64,000 bases of DNA from assembly GCA_022575985.1 (NCBI GenBank), contig JAKSXM010000007.1, positions 32,738,501 to 32,802,500 of the forward strand. Reading direction: 5' to 3'. The notes below the pieces were generated by a model. The model saw nothing but the letters and a program-made list of their open reading frames with translations. It did not search any database and was not told where the DNA came from. Every line of letters starts with the position of its first letter. Positions within the stretch are counted from its first letter, which is position 1. Shown here piece after piece: positions 34,701 through 45,967 of this stretch. The stretch is from Anagrus nilaparvatae (Eukaryota > Arthropoda > Insecta > Hymenoptera > Mymaridae). The translations under genes were made by a program, and so were the position numbers.

Positions 34701-35243
34701 GAATGAATGAAGATCAAATTTGTTTTGTAACGAAAAACATAGGTGTCTTTAGTTGTTAACGTCATTTTTTTTTAAATATTAAAATAAATTAATAAATAAC
34801 TAAAAAAATAATAAATATATTAATATTCATGAATAAATTTTAGCTCTAAGCTGTTTTGTAAATATGTGGAATTTTATTGTGTTCATTAAGTTTAATGTAT
34901 TTGCAAGGATGATTTTGGATACTTTTTTTTGTTCAGAAGTAAAAGAGGTCATTCATTTCTAGAATTTATAATGCTTTTGTTTAGTTAATAAATAAATAAA
35001 AGTTTTAATTGATAAATATTTCGATTAAGATTATTTTATTATTTTATTACTTAGCAAAAGCTGACAACTACTAAAGAATGGAGCTTAGTAGCTGAAGCTA
35101 TAGAAGTAGAAAAATTAGTAGGGGAAAATCTACTTATACCTATAAAAATCCAGCAAATCATTGGGAATGCCTTAGACAGGATTATAGAAAACAAAAATAT
35201 ACACGAGAATGATGAGAATTCAGATGATGAGTTAAATATGTGA
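28785..35243 (+). CDS. Candidate three-exon gene nested in the HUWE1 intron (opposite strand, unknown product)
   Basis: Exon 1 (28785-28809) begins ATGGCTAGTGGTTCAG (MASGSDKK) and ends at AAAG|GTATAA. Exon 2 (from 34644, acceptor TTTTTTTAG) continues in frame: DKHSLDIFLNYQIEEMVVIR, MNEDQICF. It ends either at TTT|GTAACG (34726) or ATAG|GTGTCT (34742). Exon 3 (from 35055 after ATTACTTAG, or from 35077 for the longer exon 2) encodes KEWSLVAEAIEVEKLVGENL, an Ile/Leu-rich stretch and an acidic end, DDELNM, then TGA at 35241-35243. Either splice choice keeps one frame. The product would be about 100 residues, with no family I recognise. Foldback B and its CR1/L2-like insertion lie in the first intron. 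Part of exon 3's downstream sequence is repeat-like, so an old pseudogene is an alternative. Confidence 0.4.
29262..32115 (-). CDS. CR1/L2-like ORF2: endonuclease and reverse transcriptase
   Basis: The frame is open from a TGA near 32116. Homology to the other copy starts at FKVGFINATSLKRH, upstream of the first strong ATG (31994, MGVAESRLGNV). From that ATG it is 910 residues. Endonuclease motifs: AESRL with the catalytic Glu near 5, RQDRNTQGGG near 27, LIYRPS and MGDLNAD near 97, SHNLID near 185. Reverse transcriptase motifs: FDFSKAFDSV near 548, GVPQGSVLGPLLF near 605, LLYADDLQVYI with the Asp pair near 640, then a thumb and C-terminal domain ending LFTTDP. Length and order suit a complete ORF2. 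The start is uncertain because the N-terminal residues lie before the ATG. Confidence 0.9.
32128..32781 (-). pseudogene. CR1/L2-like ORF1 with one premature stop
   Basis: The frame starts MNLSYKNTHPNQNHTQ and reads through IYIAGFMLLSLEDN and RLLHTNASNEAS to an in-frame TAG at 32389-32391. The same frame then continues (FTTRVPATKLILNEVL, LGFKYVWHTGGDFLTRW, SSRAHIFNSLTDIDS) to TGA at 32128. The C-terminal part matches the ORF1 fragment at 11617-12204, the FP25K-like domain of CR1/L2-type ORF1 proteins. No coiled-coil N-terminus like that at 7910-8212 is seen here, so this ORF1 may be 5'-truncated. Confidence 0.75.
33991..34643. other. AT-rich intronic DNA
   Basis: Very AT-rich sequence between foldback B and the candidate exon 2. 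I see nothing else in it. Confidence 0.4.
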
Positions 35244-35254
35244 AGGTGATGAAA

Positions 35255-35650
35255 ACTTAGTCAAGAAAATTTAGAAATAAACCCCATTATAGAAGGTAAA
35301 AATAAACCTTATAAAAAGATATTATAAATCGAATTGAAAAATATAATATTCAGCTGAAAAATAACCTAGCGCGATAAAATTAAACAATAGGAACAAGGCT
35401 AAAATTTTATATGCAGCTTCAGCTGAGACCTAAGTGTTACATAGTATTTGTCATACCTTTCAGATGGTACTAAGGAGTAACTATATCGCCCCAAATATGT
35501 CAGCTTTTCTTATCGAATGTACTGATAAGAACAAAGTTAATACTTGACAGGCATGTTTTTTTAATGTAGTACAATCAATAAATTGTGATGCTATATCAAT
35601 TCAGCGCTGCCGAATAGCCGAGAAAGGAAAACAAAAAGATTTTAACCCAT
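35255..35650 (+). repeat. Degenerate protein-coding-like repeat related to 41100-41330
   Basis: Broken frames read KAKILYAASAE and PKCYIVFVIP, then a further stretch SNYIAPNMSAFLIE and NAISIQ-like residues with stops. The first part matches, on the opposite strand at about 41120-41240, KAKILYVASVKKPKCYKMYL. Two decayed copies of the same coding sequence suggest an unidentified transposon protein. I do not recognise the family. Confidence 0.45.
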
Positions 35651-35931
35651 GAATGTAAAGATTGGCGGATAATATTAATTATTTTAACTGCATAATTTTT
35701 AGGAAAAAAATAAATACTTTTATTTTATGGAATACCTAATCTTATGTTTTTGAGGTCTTAGATTTCGAATCCAGAGTCGGATTTAAAAAAAAAAACTTAT
35801 AACCGGTTTGTGTAAATACAAGCTAAATGCATGGAAGTTATTTACTTCCAGCTCAGGACTAGGCATAATACAAATGTTACTTAACATTACAATACAATTT
35901 TATAATTTTATAATTTGTAATTATCACCTTT

Positions 35932-36244
35932 TTTTTTGTTAAGGAAATCTTGTGAATCTTGCATCAGCCATGGGGTATTTGCGGGCCTTAAAGACCCGCA
36001 AATTTCCATGACCACCCAGTTGTACAGAGATACAACCGGAAGACTGCCAGCGAATTCGGATAAACACTCTGTAAACCCCCCTGCGCTTGTTTTCCCCAAA
36101 ACAGGAACTCCCTTTTCAGGTATAACTTCAGATTGGGACGCGCAGCCTAGGCAACTGGCTGCTGCCTTCCCCCAGCCTAGGGACAGGAGTGCTCTCTTCG
36201 ATAGAAAGCCCTCCTCCTTTTTCTTTAACAAGGTGGCCCTTACG
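35932..36244 (-). mobile_element. R1-like family A 3' end, inverted copy
   Basis: On the minus strand it reads the last ORF2 codons (LLKKKEEGFLS), then the 3' UTR and a short poly-A (plus-strand poly-T near 35930). Part of the hairpin region is deleted or altered. It is cut on the right side by a CACAGTGG-ended sequence. Confidence 0.85.
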
Positions 36245-36600
36245 CACAGTGGAGCAAAAAAACAAAAAAGTGGATAAAAAAAAGTGAATTTCGGAATGTT
36301 TGCAGAAAGGGGTTTTATTTTATTGTAATAGTAGACGGAATATTTAAAAAAATATCTTAAAGTATTTTCCTTACTAATTAATTTTTTTTTTTAATTTAAA
36401 AAGAAAGTTTTTTAGGGTTATATGGTTAAAAAAACATACGAAAACATCAAATTAAATTATTTACATATAAAATAACATTTTTTTTCATTTTCACCCATAA
36501 TACATGTATCTGTATGTGTGTGTACATCCAATAATTCCTATTCTTTATTAATAATTTAATAAATTTCATCGAATTTAATTTTTAATGATAAAAAAAGTAT
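36245..36600. mobile_element. CACAGTGG-ended sequence interrupting the family A fragment
   Basis: The family A 3' UTR match stops at 36244 and CACAGTGGAGCAAAAAA begins. A similar end, inverted, joins family A sequence at 51304. The other boundary is not visible, so the end coordinate is arbitrary. It probably marks a DNA transposon end; the superfamily is unassigned. Confidence 0.45.
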
Positions 36601-36639
36601 TTAAAATATTATTATTATAAATGCATACTATTATACAAA

Positions 36640-36670
36640 AAACAGTAGACACATACACACTCATACACAC

Positions 36671-36709
<39 letters not shown>
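36640..36709. repeat. AC-rich stretch and (AT)n microsatellite
   Basis: ACACATACACACTCATACACAC-type sequence runs into about 17 AT units that directly border the Helitron-like end at 36710. Confidence 0.9.
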
Positions 36710-36710
<1 letters not shown>

Positions 36711-37465
36711 TAGCTGCCTCCGGCTCGCTTCGCTCACCTCGGCAACCGCCAAGGGGGCTGCGCCCCCCTGGACCCCTGCAACATGATTTTTCCAGATATG
36801 TTGTTTTACGTTACTCAAAATTTTTTATAACAACCTTTTTTTACCCGAATTATTATCTAAAATTAAATTTACTAAATCATAAAAATAACGGAAGTTGTAT
36901 CCAGGCGGGTAATTAGTGATCAGCGATACAAAGCTCTACTACCCTTCCCTTGGATCCACAAGTGGCAGTTGCTTCCCTCGACTACTTATTCTAGGATTCT
37001 CCCTGATAATACCTGTACAAGTTTCTTTTAGTTACTCTATTGAGCTACTAAATTAGTAACCGGTAAGAATTACAAATATATATAATACTAGCTGCCTCCG
37101 GCTCGCTTCGCTCACCTCGGCAACCGCCAAGGGGGCTGCGCCCCCCTGGACCCCTGCAACATGATTTTTCCAGATATGTTGTTTTACGTTACTCAAAATT
37201 TTTTATAACAACCTTTTTTTACCCGAATTATTATCTAAAATTAAATTTACTAAATCATAAAAATAACGGAAGTTGTATCCAGGCGGGTAATTAGTGATCA
37301 GCGATACAAAGCTCTACTACCCTTCCCTTGGATCCACAAGTGGCAGTTGCTTCCCTCGACTACTTATTCTAGGATTCTCCCTGATAATACCTGTACAAGT
37401 TTCTTTTAGTTACTCTATTGAGCTACTAAATTAGTAACCGGTAAGAATTACAAATATATATAATA
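36710..37465 (-). mobile_element. Two identical tandem copies of a 378-bp Helitron-like element
   Basis: The two units (36710-37087 and 37088-37465) look identical by eye. On the minus strand each ends in GC-rich inverted repeats (GGGGGGCGCAGCCCCC, and GAGCGAAGCGAGC-type) followed by GGCAGCTAG and a T. A hairpin a few bases before CTAG, inserted before T, is a Helitron 3' signature. The 5' end does not show the canonical TC, so a Helentron-like variant or coincidence remains possible. There is no coding content. Confidence 0.65.
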
Positions 37466-38262
37466 TTAGTCCTAAACTTTTATAATTTTTGAAAAATGAT
37501 TGTAACTTTTGACAGATCGAGCCGATCACCTTGAAAATTTGGGTGGATACGTAGAAAATATGCCTGAATCGAATAAAATTCTTTTTGATATTAAAATTTT
37601 TCCTCGGTTTTCCGTTTTTTTGGTTTTATTTTTAAATTTGATAAAAATTTTTTTCTTGGAAATTCAGTTTTTTCAACATCAAAATTTTTTGTCGTTATCA
37701 ATCGAAATAAAACCTAGCCTATGTTTTGACCCATAATTTTTGCCGTCTTTTGCCGTAAACCCCATGTCTGTAGCTTTTATCGTGTTCTCGTTTATCGCGT
37801 TCGGACACACATAATTAAAGATTTATATATATATAGGAAGGATAGGATAGGATAGGATAGGATAGGATAGGATAGGATAGGATTAGTTCTAAACTTTTAT
37901 AATTTTTGAAAAATGATTGTAACTTTCGACAAATCGAACCGATTACCTTGAAAATTTAGGTTGATACGTAAAAAATATGCCCGAATCGAATAAAATTCTT
38001 TTTGATAGTAAAATTTTTCCTCGGTTTTCCGTTTTTTTGGTTTTTTTTTGAAAATTTGATAAAAATTTTTCTCTTGGAAATTCAGTTTTTTCAACATAAA
38101 AATTTTTTGTCGTTATCAATCGAAATAAAACCTAGCCTATGTTTTGACCCGTAATTTTTGCCGTCTTTTGCCGTAAACCCCATGTCTGTAGCTTTTATCG
38201 CGTTCTAGTTTACTCATTTCGGACACACACACATAATTAAAGATTTATATATATATAGGATA
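37466..38262. repeat. Two diverged copies of a ~350-bp repeat separated by (GGATA)n
   Basis: Both units begin ATTAGT(C/T)CTAAACTTTT and end with a TGTCTGTAGCTTTTATCG block, a GGACACACA block and TTTATATATATATAGG. Between them (about 37836-37882) lie nine or ten GGATA units. They are a few percent divergent. Frames of 66-75 codons within them are not trusted. Confidence 0.85.
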
Positions 38263-38276
38263 TATATATATATATA

Positions 38277-38815
38277 CTAGCAAAAGTTGGAGGGGGGGGG
38301 GCTCCGCCCCCCCCTGTGTCACATTTCCTTCTGTTTGTTTTGCTTCAAAAAATCATTTTTCATTGCAAATTTATAATTATGCAAACACATTCAAACTATT
38401 CAGAGCAGCGTAGGTGAAACATTAATGAAAAATTATAGGTTCTGATTGATTCTCTAGTTATAATAGAGAAAATAAAAAAATTTAACTTAGTACGTATAAA
38501 TTAGTGCCAAATTAAGTAATACCAATTCTGACAGTAAAATTTAATAATATTTTTTAGGTATTTCAATTTTTAAGCAAATTTACAAAAAATTTTATATATC
38601 CTAAAAATAGTAAAAATTGAATATCTCCAAAAGTAAGAAAGCTGAGTCAGAAAACTATAGCCTATGTTATCCGAATACTTTTATTCTTTATTATGACACT
38701 GGTTTCATATCAAGTGGTTCGGCGGTTCTTGAGTCATTAGGGTACAGACAAACAGACAAACAGACAAACAAACAAACAAATATATAATATACAATAATAT
38801 AATATACTATACCCT
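38277..38815 (-). mobile_element. Helitron-like element with 3' hairpin and CTAG end
   Basis: On the minus strand the end reads a GC-only hairpin (GGGGGGGGCGGAGCCCCCCCC), then CTCCAACTTTTG, CTAG and T. That spacing is what is expected of a Helitron 3' end. The opposite end lies near the CAAACAGACAAAC block at 38750-38790, which recurs in the two following units. No open frame. Confidence 0.6.
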
Positions 38816-38844
38816 AAAATTTGAGTGGAATATATATAATATAT

Positions 38845-39617
38845 AGTAAAAAATTTTTAAAATATTTTATAAAATTTTAAAGATACCTCCGTTTTGAATA
38901 AAAATTTCAGAGAATACGTAAAAATTAGTGCTGAATTGAATACTATAAAGTGCGATACCAAAATTTTTCGATAGTATCGAGATATTTCAATTTTTGATAA
39001 AATTTTTAAAAAATGTTATCAAGTTCAAAAATACTAAAAATTAAATATCTCAAAAACTACGATTGCTAATCAGAAAATATAGGGCCTATGTCACCCGCAT
39101 TTTTTTTTTCTTCATTTTGACGCCGGTTTCATGCCAATCGGTTCGGTGGTTCTTGAGTCATTAGGGTACAAACAAACAGACAAACAGACAAACAAACAAA
39201 TAAATTTTCAAATATATATAGTATTAAGATATAGTAAAAAATTTTTAAAATATTTTATAAAATTTTAAAGATACCTCCGTTTTGAATAAAAATTTCAGAG
39301 AATACGTAAAAATTAGTGCTGAATTGAATACTATAAAGTGCGATACCAAAATTTTTCGATAGTATCGAGATATTTCAATTTTTGATAAAATTTTTAAAAA
39401 ATGTTATCAAGTTCAAAAATACTAAAAATTAAATATCTCAAAAACTACGATTGCTAATCAGAAAATATAGGGCCTATGTCACCCGCATTTTTTTTTTCTT
39501 CATTTTGACGCCGGTTTCATGCCAATCGGTTCGGTGGTTCTTGAGTCATTAGGGTACAAACAAACAGACAAACAGACAAACAAACAAATAAATTTTCAAA
39601 TATATATAGTATTAAGA
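38845..39617 (-). repeat. Two identical tandem copies of a 388-bp Helitron-related unit
   Basis: The units are identical by eye. On the minus strand each starts TCTTAATACTATATATATTT, preceded by A, and then carries (GTTT)n/GTCT repeats and a CCTAATGACTCAAGAACCAC block shared with the preceding element. The 3' hairpin is absent from these units. Confidence 0.8.
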
Positions 39618-40705
39618 TATACATATATGTTTATGTGTATGTGCTTGAACTGTGATTTTAAGATTGGTTTTTAAATAATAAAAAATATATTTTTATGCAT
39701 ATAAATTTAAATAAAACACACACACATAGACACTCAAACACAGCCGAACAAACGCACTCAAACAGCCTGGATATAGAAGTAATCTGTTTTTAAAAAAATG
39801 GTCTAAATGGCGAACAATAAGCAACTTCAGATTTTTATGACCATTTGTTATTTTCGTTATCAATTCACAAAATAAAAATAATACATTTTTAATTACATTA
39901 ATAATAACATTTTTATTTTTTTGATTCAAATATTATTATTTTATAAACCTAATAGGGAGTATCATGTACCACCTGTGTACCCAATAATAATTATATAAAA
40001 ACATAAATTGCTAAATTAATCAAATAAAAATAAAAATTTATTTAATATAACAATTTATTTAATATTAGAGTAGTCAATAAAAATTTTAACAAAAAACAAA
40101 AATATCACAAATATGAAAAATATTGATCGCGTTACGTACGATAAGTCGCTATATTTCAGTCCAATATTTTAGCTATAAATTGAAAAAATCCATTATTTTT
40201 ATTTTATTTAAATCGTCTTATTTGTAGAATAAATTTTAATTTTCCAACTTTTTGTTAATTGTTTCTTTGAACTTGAAATTTTTAAGTGCTTAGGAAGCAT
40301 ATTGAAAACTTTTATTGCACAAAAATAGTAATCTTTTTTTCTTATTTCTTTCGTATTATTTATGTATTAAGAAAAAATACTTTTGCATTATTTATGCATC
40401 ACAATTGACATGTTTTTGGCATTGTTTGATAAGTCGATAAAATTGTCTAATTAAATATTTCAATTAATTGGAATACCTCTGTTTCTTCCCACTTCAAGCC
40501 TGGTTTTCTAGTTTCCCAGATATTGGTGTTTGGAAGTATCTTAAATAAACTCCGGCGAACGTAAGCCTATTAAAGAACAATCATGCTCTTACAAGACTAA
40601 AAAAAAATAACAGCAAAAATTCTGAAAAAATATACTGAAGTTGCCTCTATTAGACACCTAAATAAATTTCGTAAGAACAGGTTTCATATTCATGTTTAGC
40701 GATTG
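39618..40705. other. AT-rich intronic DNA
   Basis: It contains short CA-repeats near 39715-39765. Near 40640-40690 a short frame (IRHLNKFRKNRFHIHV) precedes the LTR-like repeat and may be the last codons of an LTR element; this is weak. I see nothing else. Confidence 0.35.
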
Positions 40706-40975
40706 TTAAATATTACACTGTATAATACACATATTAATATAGGTTAATAAGTATGCGTGTGTGTGTGCACAGAGTGTAAGCACGTGCCTTGAGAAGCGGC
40801 GCACAGTTAATTATTAATTTATTTTCCCTGCAAATAAATTAAAAGGGAGGAGAATGTTTAATATTACACTGTATAATACACATTAATATAGGTTAATAAG
40901 TATGCGTGCGTGTGTGCACAGAGTGTAAGCGCGTGCCTTGAGAAGTGGCGCACAGCGCCCAGTCTTAGGACAACT
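40706..40975. repeat. ~150-bp direct duplication, possibly part of an LTR
   Basis: TGTTTAATATTACACTG (first copy TGTTAAATATTACACTG) starts two blocks that both contain a GTATGCGTG(T/C)GTGTG stretch, CACAGAGTGTAAGC and GTGCCTTGAGAAG. The TG start, a CAGTTC region and a downstream AATAAAG suggest an LTR with an internal duplication, but no second LTR or primer site was seen. Confidence 0.5.
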
Positions 40976-41099
40976 GTCAAAGCAGCAGTTCACATTTTTT
41001 AATAATAAAGTTAATTAAGTTATTTAGTGCTGCAAATTTATCAGTTATTCTTCTTAATTTATTAATTTACATTACCATATCCTTTATTTCCAATATTAA

Positions 41100-41330
41100 A
41101 TATACAGTCCACTACTCTTATCCAACAGCGATCCAAAAAACAGAATCAACCTCATCTGAGAGGCATGGCAAATACATTTTGTAACACTTGGGTTTCTTAA
41201 CTGATGCTACATATAAAATTTTAGCCTTACATTTATTGGTGTCGTTTACAACTTTGGGCTATTAGTAGTACCCAAAAGATATAGTGACATCAGCCATCGT
41301 ATTCATACAAATAGATTTTTTAACTGTCAA
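41100..41330 (-). repeat. Second copy of the degenerate coding-like repeat (see 35255)
   Basis: On the minus strand a frame reads KAKILYVASVKKPKCYKMYL and PCLSDEVDSVFWIAVG before a stop. The preceding residues (MNTMADVTISFGYY) are also compatible with decayed coding sequence. The match to 35395-35480 is clear at both DNA and protein level. Confidence 0.5.
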
Positions 41331-43198
41331 AATCTCAAATTTGTACTTAAAGGTATAAAACTCCATATTGTTTACATTTTTTTAGCCACTTGTCTCTCCC
41401 AAACGCACCACTATCAGAAAAAAATTTCCAATGAATTATTTTTTTGTAATCTACGCAAAAAATAAGAATTTGAGATTTCCATACTTGTAATTATTGGTAA
41501 ATTTTTTGTAATTAGCTGCAGATCTAAATAGTGATTTAAGAAAAGATTCATTTTGAAAAGGAAAGTTGAATAGACATTGTTTAGTGTATTACAAAGTTGA
41601 ATATACACTAGCGATACCACGTAAACCAATAATTATATAGATACGAGGCTTCATAATCGTTATTTATATAACTATTATCAGCAAATTATTTAAAAATTCA
41701 TTGGGTAACTACAAAAACAAGATATTTAAGAAAATGGATAATAATAAGATCACTGAGAAGGAATAGAACGTTTTCCTACTGCAGGAACCGTGAAAAACTA
41801 TGTATATTTATCACGACGTGAAATATTAATTAAATAGAAAAGGAAAGTAAAATTCATAAAAGTTTATAGCGGCATATATCCAAAACCCAGAAAATAAAAA
41901 ATTATTAAATTTAAAAAAGTAATTATACAATCGTTTGGGCGTTTTTAATACCATTAAAACGAGCCCAACCAAGCGCGTTTTGTATTTTCCGAAAAAATGA
42001 GAAATTTCAAAATTTCATCACCCGGACAAAAATCGTTAACTACTCCCTTAAAAATTAATTTTTAAAAATATCTGTTTGTAGCGTTTTGTTTATTTTTGTT
42101 TGTGCTTTCATAACCTCGCAAAAAAAAAAATTAAAGTAAAAAACAACCCGCACGTATGGAGTAAAAATTTGTTGGTAAAACAAGCAGATCAGAAAAACTT
42201 TTCATGATATGAAACATACATTATTGGTTCCGGTTTTTATTTTTGCATAATAATTATTAAAGAATAAAAAGCTTATTTAAATGATTAAAAACTGAATAAA
42301 ATGTTTGATTTGCTCGGCGCACGGGTCTTTGACCCCCCTACTTCTTACAAGGGAAAATAGAAGTAAAAGGGGGCCGAAGTCCCCGTGAACCAATATTTCT
42401 TAATTTCAATAAAAGAAATTATAAGATTAACAAAATAAAAATAATTTATAAAACAATAAATTAAGACATAATGTAAAACCTATATTTGTTTCTTCTAAAA
42501 ATTTTACTCCAATAATTTTTGTTTAATAGCACATGCGCGGGTTTTTTTGGAACAAATAATGTTGAATTAATTTTTAATTGTTTATTCATTGTATTTAATT
42601 ATTTTTTTTCCGGGGTGATAAAAGCACAAACGAAAATGTATAAAATCCTATAAACAGTTTTTTTTTAAATTCATTTTTAAATTCATTCGTACAAAGGATG
42701 ATATCTTTATATTTTTTAAATTAGGCACTTTTTTATTTTCCGGGCACCAGCTGTACGGAGCTAAATATTATAATATTATAATATTAAAAAAAAAAGATTT
42801 TAAAAAGTAAAAATTGTTTTGCGACAGTTCATTTTTTTTTTTAAGTATTGATATCAAATAAAAATCGTAAGCTGACAGTCTCAATGGTCCGTCGGACTAT
42901 TTAGATTCCGCCATATACCCGCAATTAAAATCATATATTCTTCACCATCTTAACATTATCTTTTAAAATAAAAGTACAGGTTAAAGACTTATTTTTTTAA
43001 AAATTTTTTTATTTTTGAGACCTCGCGTATCATTTTGTGCTATTTATCCATAGAATTATCCATAAGTTTATTATGCTAGCGCCAAAATTTTTTCTAAAAT
43101 GTTTAAAATCCGAGCATATTATTATATTATAATAATACATATATACGTGCGTAAATGCGTTTTTAGTATAAAACAGTATTAGTAATAATAATAACAAT
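41331..43198. other. AT-rich intronic DNA
   Basis: Some weak inverted similarity (poly-T, TTTGTGCTTT and CCCGCACG-like blocks near 42100-42160 against 42530-42640) suggests an old foldback, but it is too diverged to delimit. I see no gene. Confidence 0.35.
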
Positions 43199-44982
43199 AC
43201 ACGGAGAAAAATATTTTGTATATTTTGCAAGGTTAATTTTAGTAAAACGGAGTTAGTTTTAAGAACAAAAAAATTTTGTAAATTTTACAAATATGAAGTT
43301 AAAATATTGTAATTCTGACTATAAACATGGTTATATTTACAAAATATTTGAACAGAAAATAACAAAACTTTATCACGGTTCGCTTATAGAGGAAATAGGT
43401 CTGGCAAAAATGCCGAAAGATTCTAAGCATCGGGGGTCAATTTTGGTACCGTATATAAACAGAATTCACCTTCAAATAAATCAAACTCGTTCCTTTTTTG
43501 CCAATTTTTAGATATTAATTAATTTTTAAAATCCAGTTTTTTTACATTTAAAAAAATTTTTTTTTTTGATAATTTGAATAATTATTATTATTTAGTGTAA
43601 AATATTATTTAAACTCGGTAAAAAATTATAATATAACTAAGATACTAGAATGAATTTTTGCCCCCCCCTCCCTCCTCCTACAACGCCTTTCAAATGCTCT
43701 AAAATGGCTTAAAAATGGGAAAAATCATTTAGAAAACATAAACATATTTAAGTAATGTATATGTTTATATGTGTGTGTATGTGTGTGTGTGTGTTTATAT
43801 ATGAGAAGGTGTATATGCATGTGTGTTACTGGAATGTATATAAAAATACATAAAGTAAAATTAATGTTTTTTCTCTTAATATTACAATTATTATATATTT
43901 TAGAGTGGACCTAAAATTGGGGTTTTAAGAAAAATTTTGCTCCCCGGGTTTTTTCGTGAACTTTTGATCATAAAAAGTCCCCAGCTCCAAGGATTTTGCT
44001 TTCGCTTTTCAAAAACGCGTGCCTTTAAGCATCTCAATTTTCCCATTTAAATAACATGGGAATTTTGACTTTTTAGCTTTCCAATCTTTTACAAAGCTTA
44101 AAAAGTGTTTTGAACAGCTGCTAATCGATGAAAATACTATTTAAATATATAAAAAACGTTACCCAACCTCAAGTAGCAAAAAAAAATATTTTAAAAGCAA
44201 TTTTACCGGTAATAAATGTAAAAAAAATCCTCATTGAAATCATAATAGAAAGATCTGGAGCTCTTTTTACGATGATTGAAATAATATGGCTACATGTAAT
44301 TTAAATGGAGCATTTTTTTTTGTTTATTACCAGACAAGCAAAACCAAAATCCTTGGAGCTAGGGACTTTTTATGACCAAATGTTAAGCAAAAAACCAAGG
44401 GAGCAAAGTTTATCTTAAAACTCCATTTTTAGATCCACTGTAAAGTATTTGCATTCATGAATGTACACACATATACACCTTCTCATTCATAAACACACAC
44501 AACACAACACGTATATAAGTAAATATATTTCTTATTTACATTTATGTTTTCTACATGATTTTTCCCATTTTTAAGCCATTTTAGAGCATTTGGTAGGCGT
44601 AGAAGAGGGGATATGGGGGGGAGGGGAAATTCATGCTAGTATCTTATTCATATAATTTTCTACCGAGATTAAATAATTTTTTCCACTAAATAATAATTTT
44701 TTATTCGTTTTCAAAAAAAAATTAAAAAAAAAAGATTTTAACAAAAAAATGTAAAAAAAACTAGATTTTAAAAATAAAGTAATGTCTAAAAATTGGCAAA
44801 AAAGGAACGAGTTTGATTTACTTGAAGGTAAATCCTGTTTGTGTACGGTACCAACATTGACCCCCCATGCTCAGAATCTTTCGGCATTTTTGCCAGACCT
44901 ATTTCCTCTATAAGCGAACCGTGTTATGATGCAAACATAACCAGCAATATTAGTTATGTTTAACAGTTATTTTTCTCCGTGT
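43199..44982. mobile_element. 1.78-kb foldback element with ACACGGAGAAAAATA ends
   Basis: ACACGGAGAAAAATA opens the element and TATTTTTCTCCGTGT closes it. Diverged inverted arms of about 800 bp run between (for example TCTGGCAAAAATGCCGAAAG at 43399 and its complement near 44885). The arms include matching GT-rich and GGGGGAGGG blocks. There is no transposase frame; a 72-codon frame in the left arm has no known domain. No confident target duplication. Confidence 0.85.
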
Positions 44983-45639
44983 AATAACCATAATATTAAT
45001 GAATAAGTAAAAAACAAGGGTGGGAATCATATCATCGTGTAAAGAAAAAAAAAGAGACTCCCTTATAAGGCACAATTCTTATGCGATAATAAGAGCGAGG
45101 GGTTTATCACCAAAGTAATCCGATGGTATTACTTCAATTATGTTTTTGTGTTTTAGTAATGTTAAAGACGTATGTCAGTGACGTTGAAAGTCAAGTTATT
45201 TTAGATAGCCATGCGCTTGATTCTGCAGTAATATTACTATATTCTAGTGACTTTACTCCCTTTTTAATACATTACAAAAACGTATAATATTAATAATAAT
45301 AATAATAATAATATAGTATAATAATAATAATAATACAAATATAAAACAATAATTTTCTATAAATAATTAAAAAATTACAAAACTATTATTTTAAATTAAT
45401 AAAACAATATTTCATCGATACAATATTTGAAACACCGCGCGAGAGTAACTCGCACATGATGTTGAAAAGTTACTAAGACTGCATGATAAACAATGTCTTC
45501 TAATATTTATTAATTAATTTTTTTATATTAGAAACACCTACAGTACTTTTAATTAATATCAAAAAATTTATAGATATTTTATCTCCACTGTTATGCAAAT
45601 TCATTTAAATCTTCATTTAAAGGAAGACTTTAAGTTAAA
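44983..45639. other. AT-rich intronic DNA with (AAT)n runs
   Basis: AAT runs lie at about 45290-45335. I see no gene or element ends. Confidence 0.45.
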
Positions 45640-45704
45640 AAAAAATCATTTTTAGCGAAAATCCACGCGTCAATGGCATGGTCGCACCGGCGCTAATGGG
45701 TTAA
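45640..45704. mobile_element. Lone right end of a TTAA foldback family member (D)
   Basis: GGCGCTAATGGGTTAA matches the right ends of elements B, C and E. No left partner was found within several kilobases, so this is a solo or deleted element. Confidence 0.6.
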
Positions 45705-45845
45705 GGTAGTGTTTAGTAATAAGTTGAAAATAAAAGCAAAGTAGTGGTCGGTAGTGTATGGTAATGCCAGATAGTACTCATTGAATGTGCGCGAATCAAG
45801 CGCGAGTGGCAGTCAACGGTTCTCAAAATAAATATATTATACTAA
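45705..45845 (+). repeat. Dispersed repeat (copy 1)
   Basis: GGTAGTGTTT, TTGAAAATAAA, GGTAATGCCAG, a TGCGCG block and ACGGTTCTCAAAATAAA occur in order. The same blocks in the same order appear on the minus strand at about 56384-56530. Function unknown. Confidence 0.65.
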
Positions 45846-45967
45846 ATACCACCTGAATACTATAAAATATATTCAATTAATTGTATTAAATGTGGATAAA
45901 ATAATATTTACTTTATATTTCTGTTCTGAAGGACGTTGTACAGGCTTTGGAAAAACACCATAAGGAA

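Noticed and set aside
37836..37882. Interstitial telomere repeat (GGATA)n
   Set aside because: The known insect telomere unit is TTAGG; a short GGATA run between two element copies is better explained as a microsatellite.
43293..43511. 72-codon frame in the ACACGGAG foldback
   Set aside because: It lies in an inverted arm whose partner does not keep the frame; no domain.
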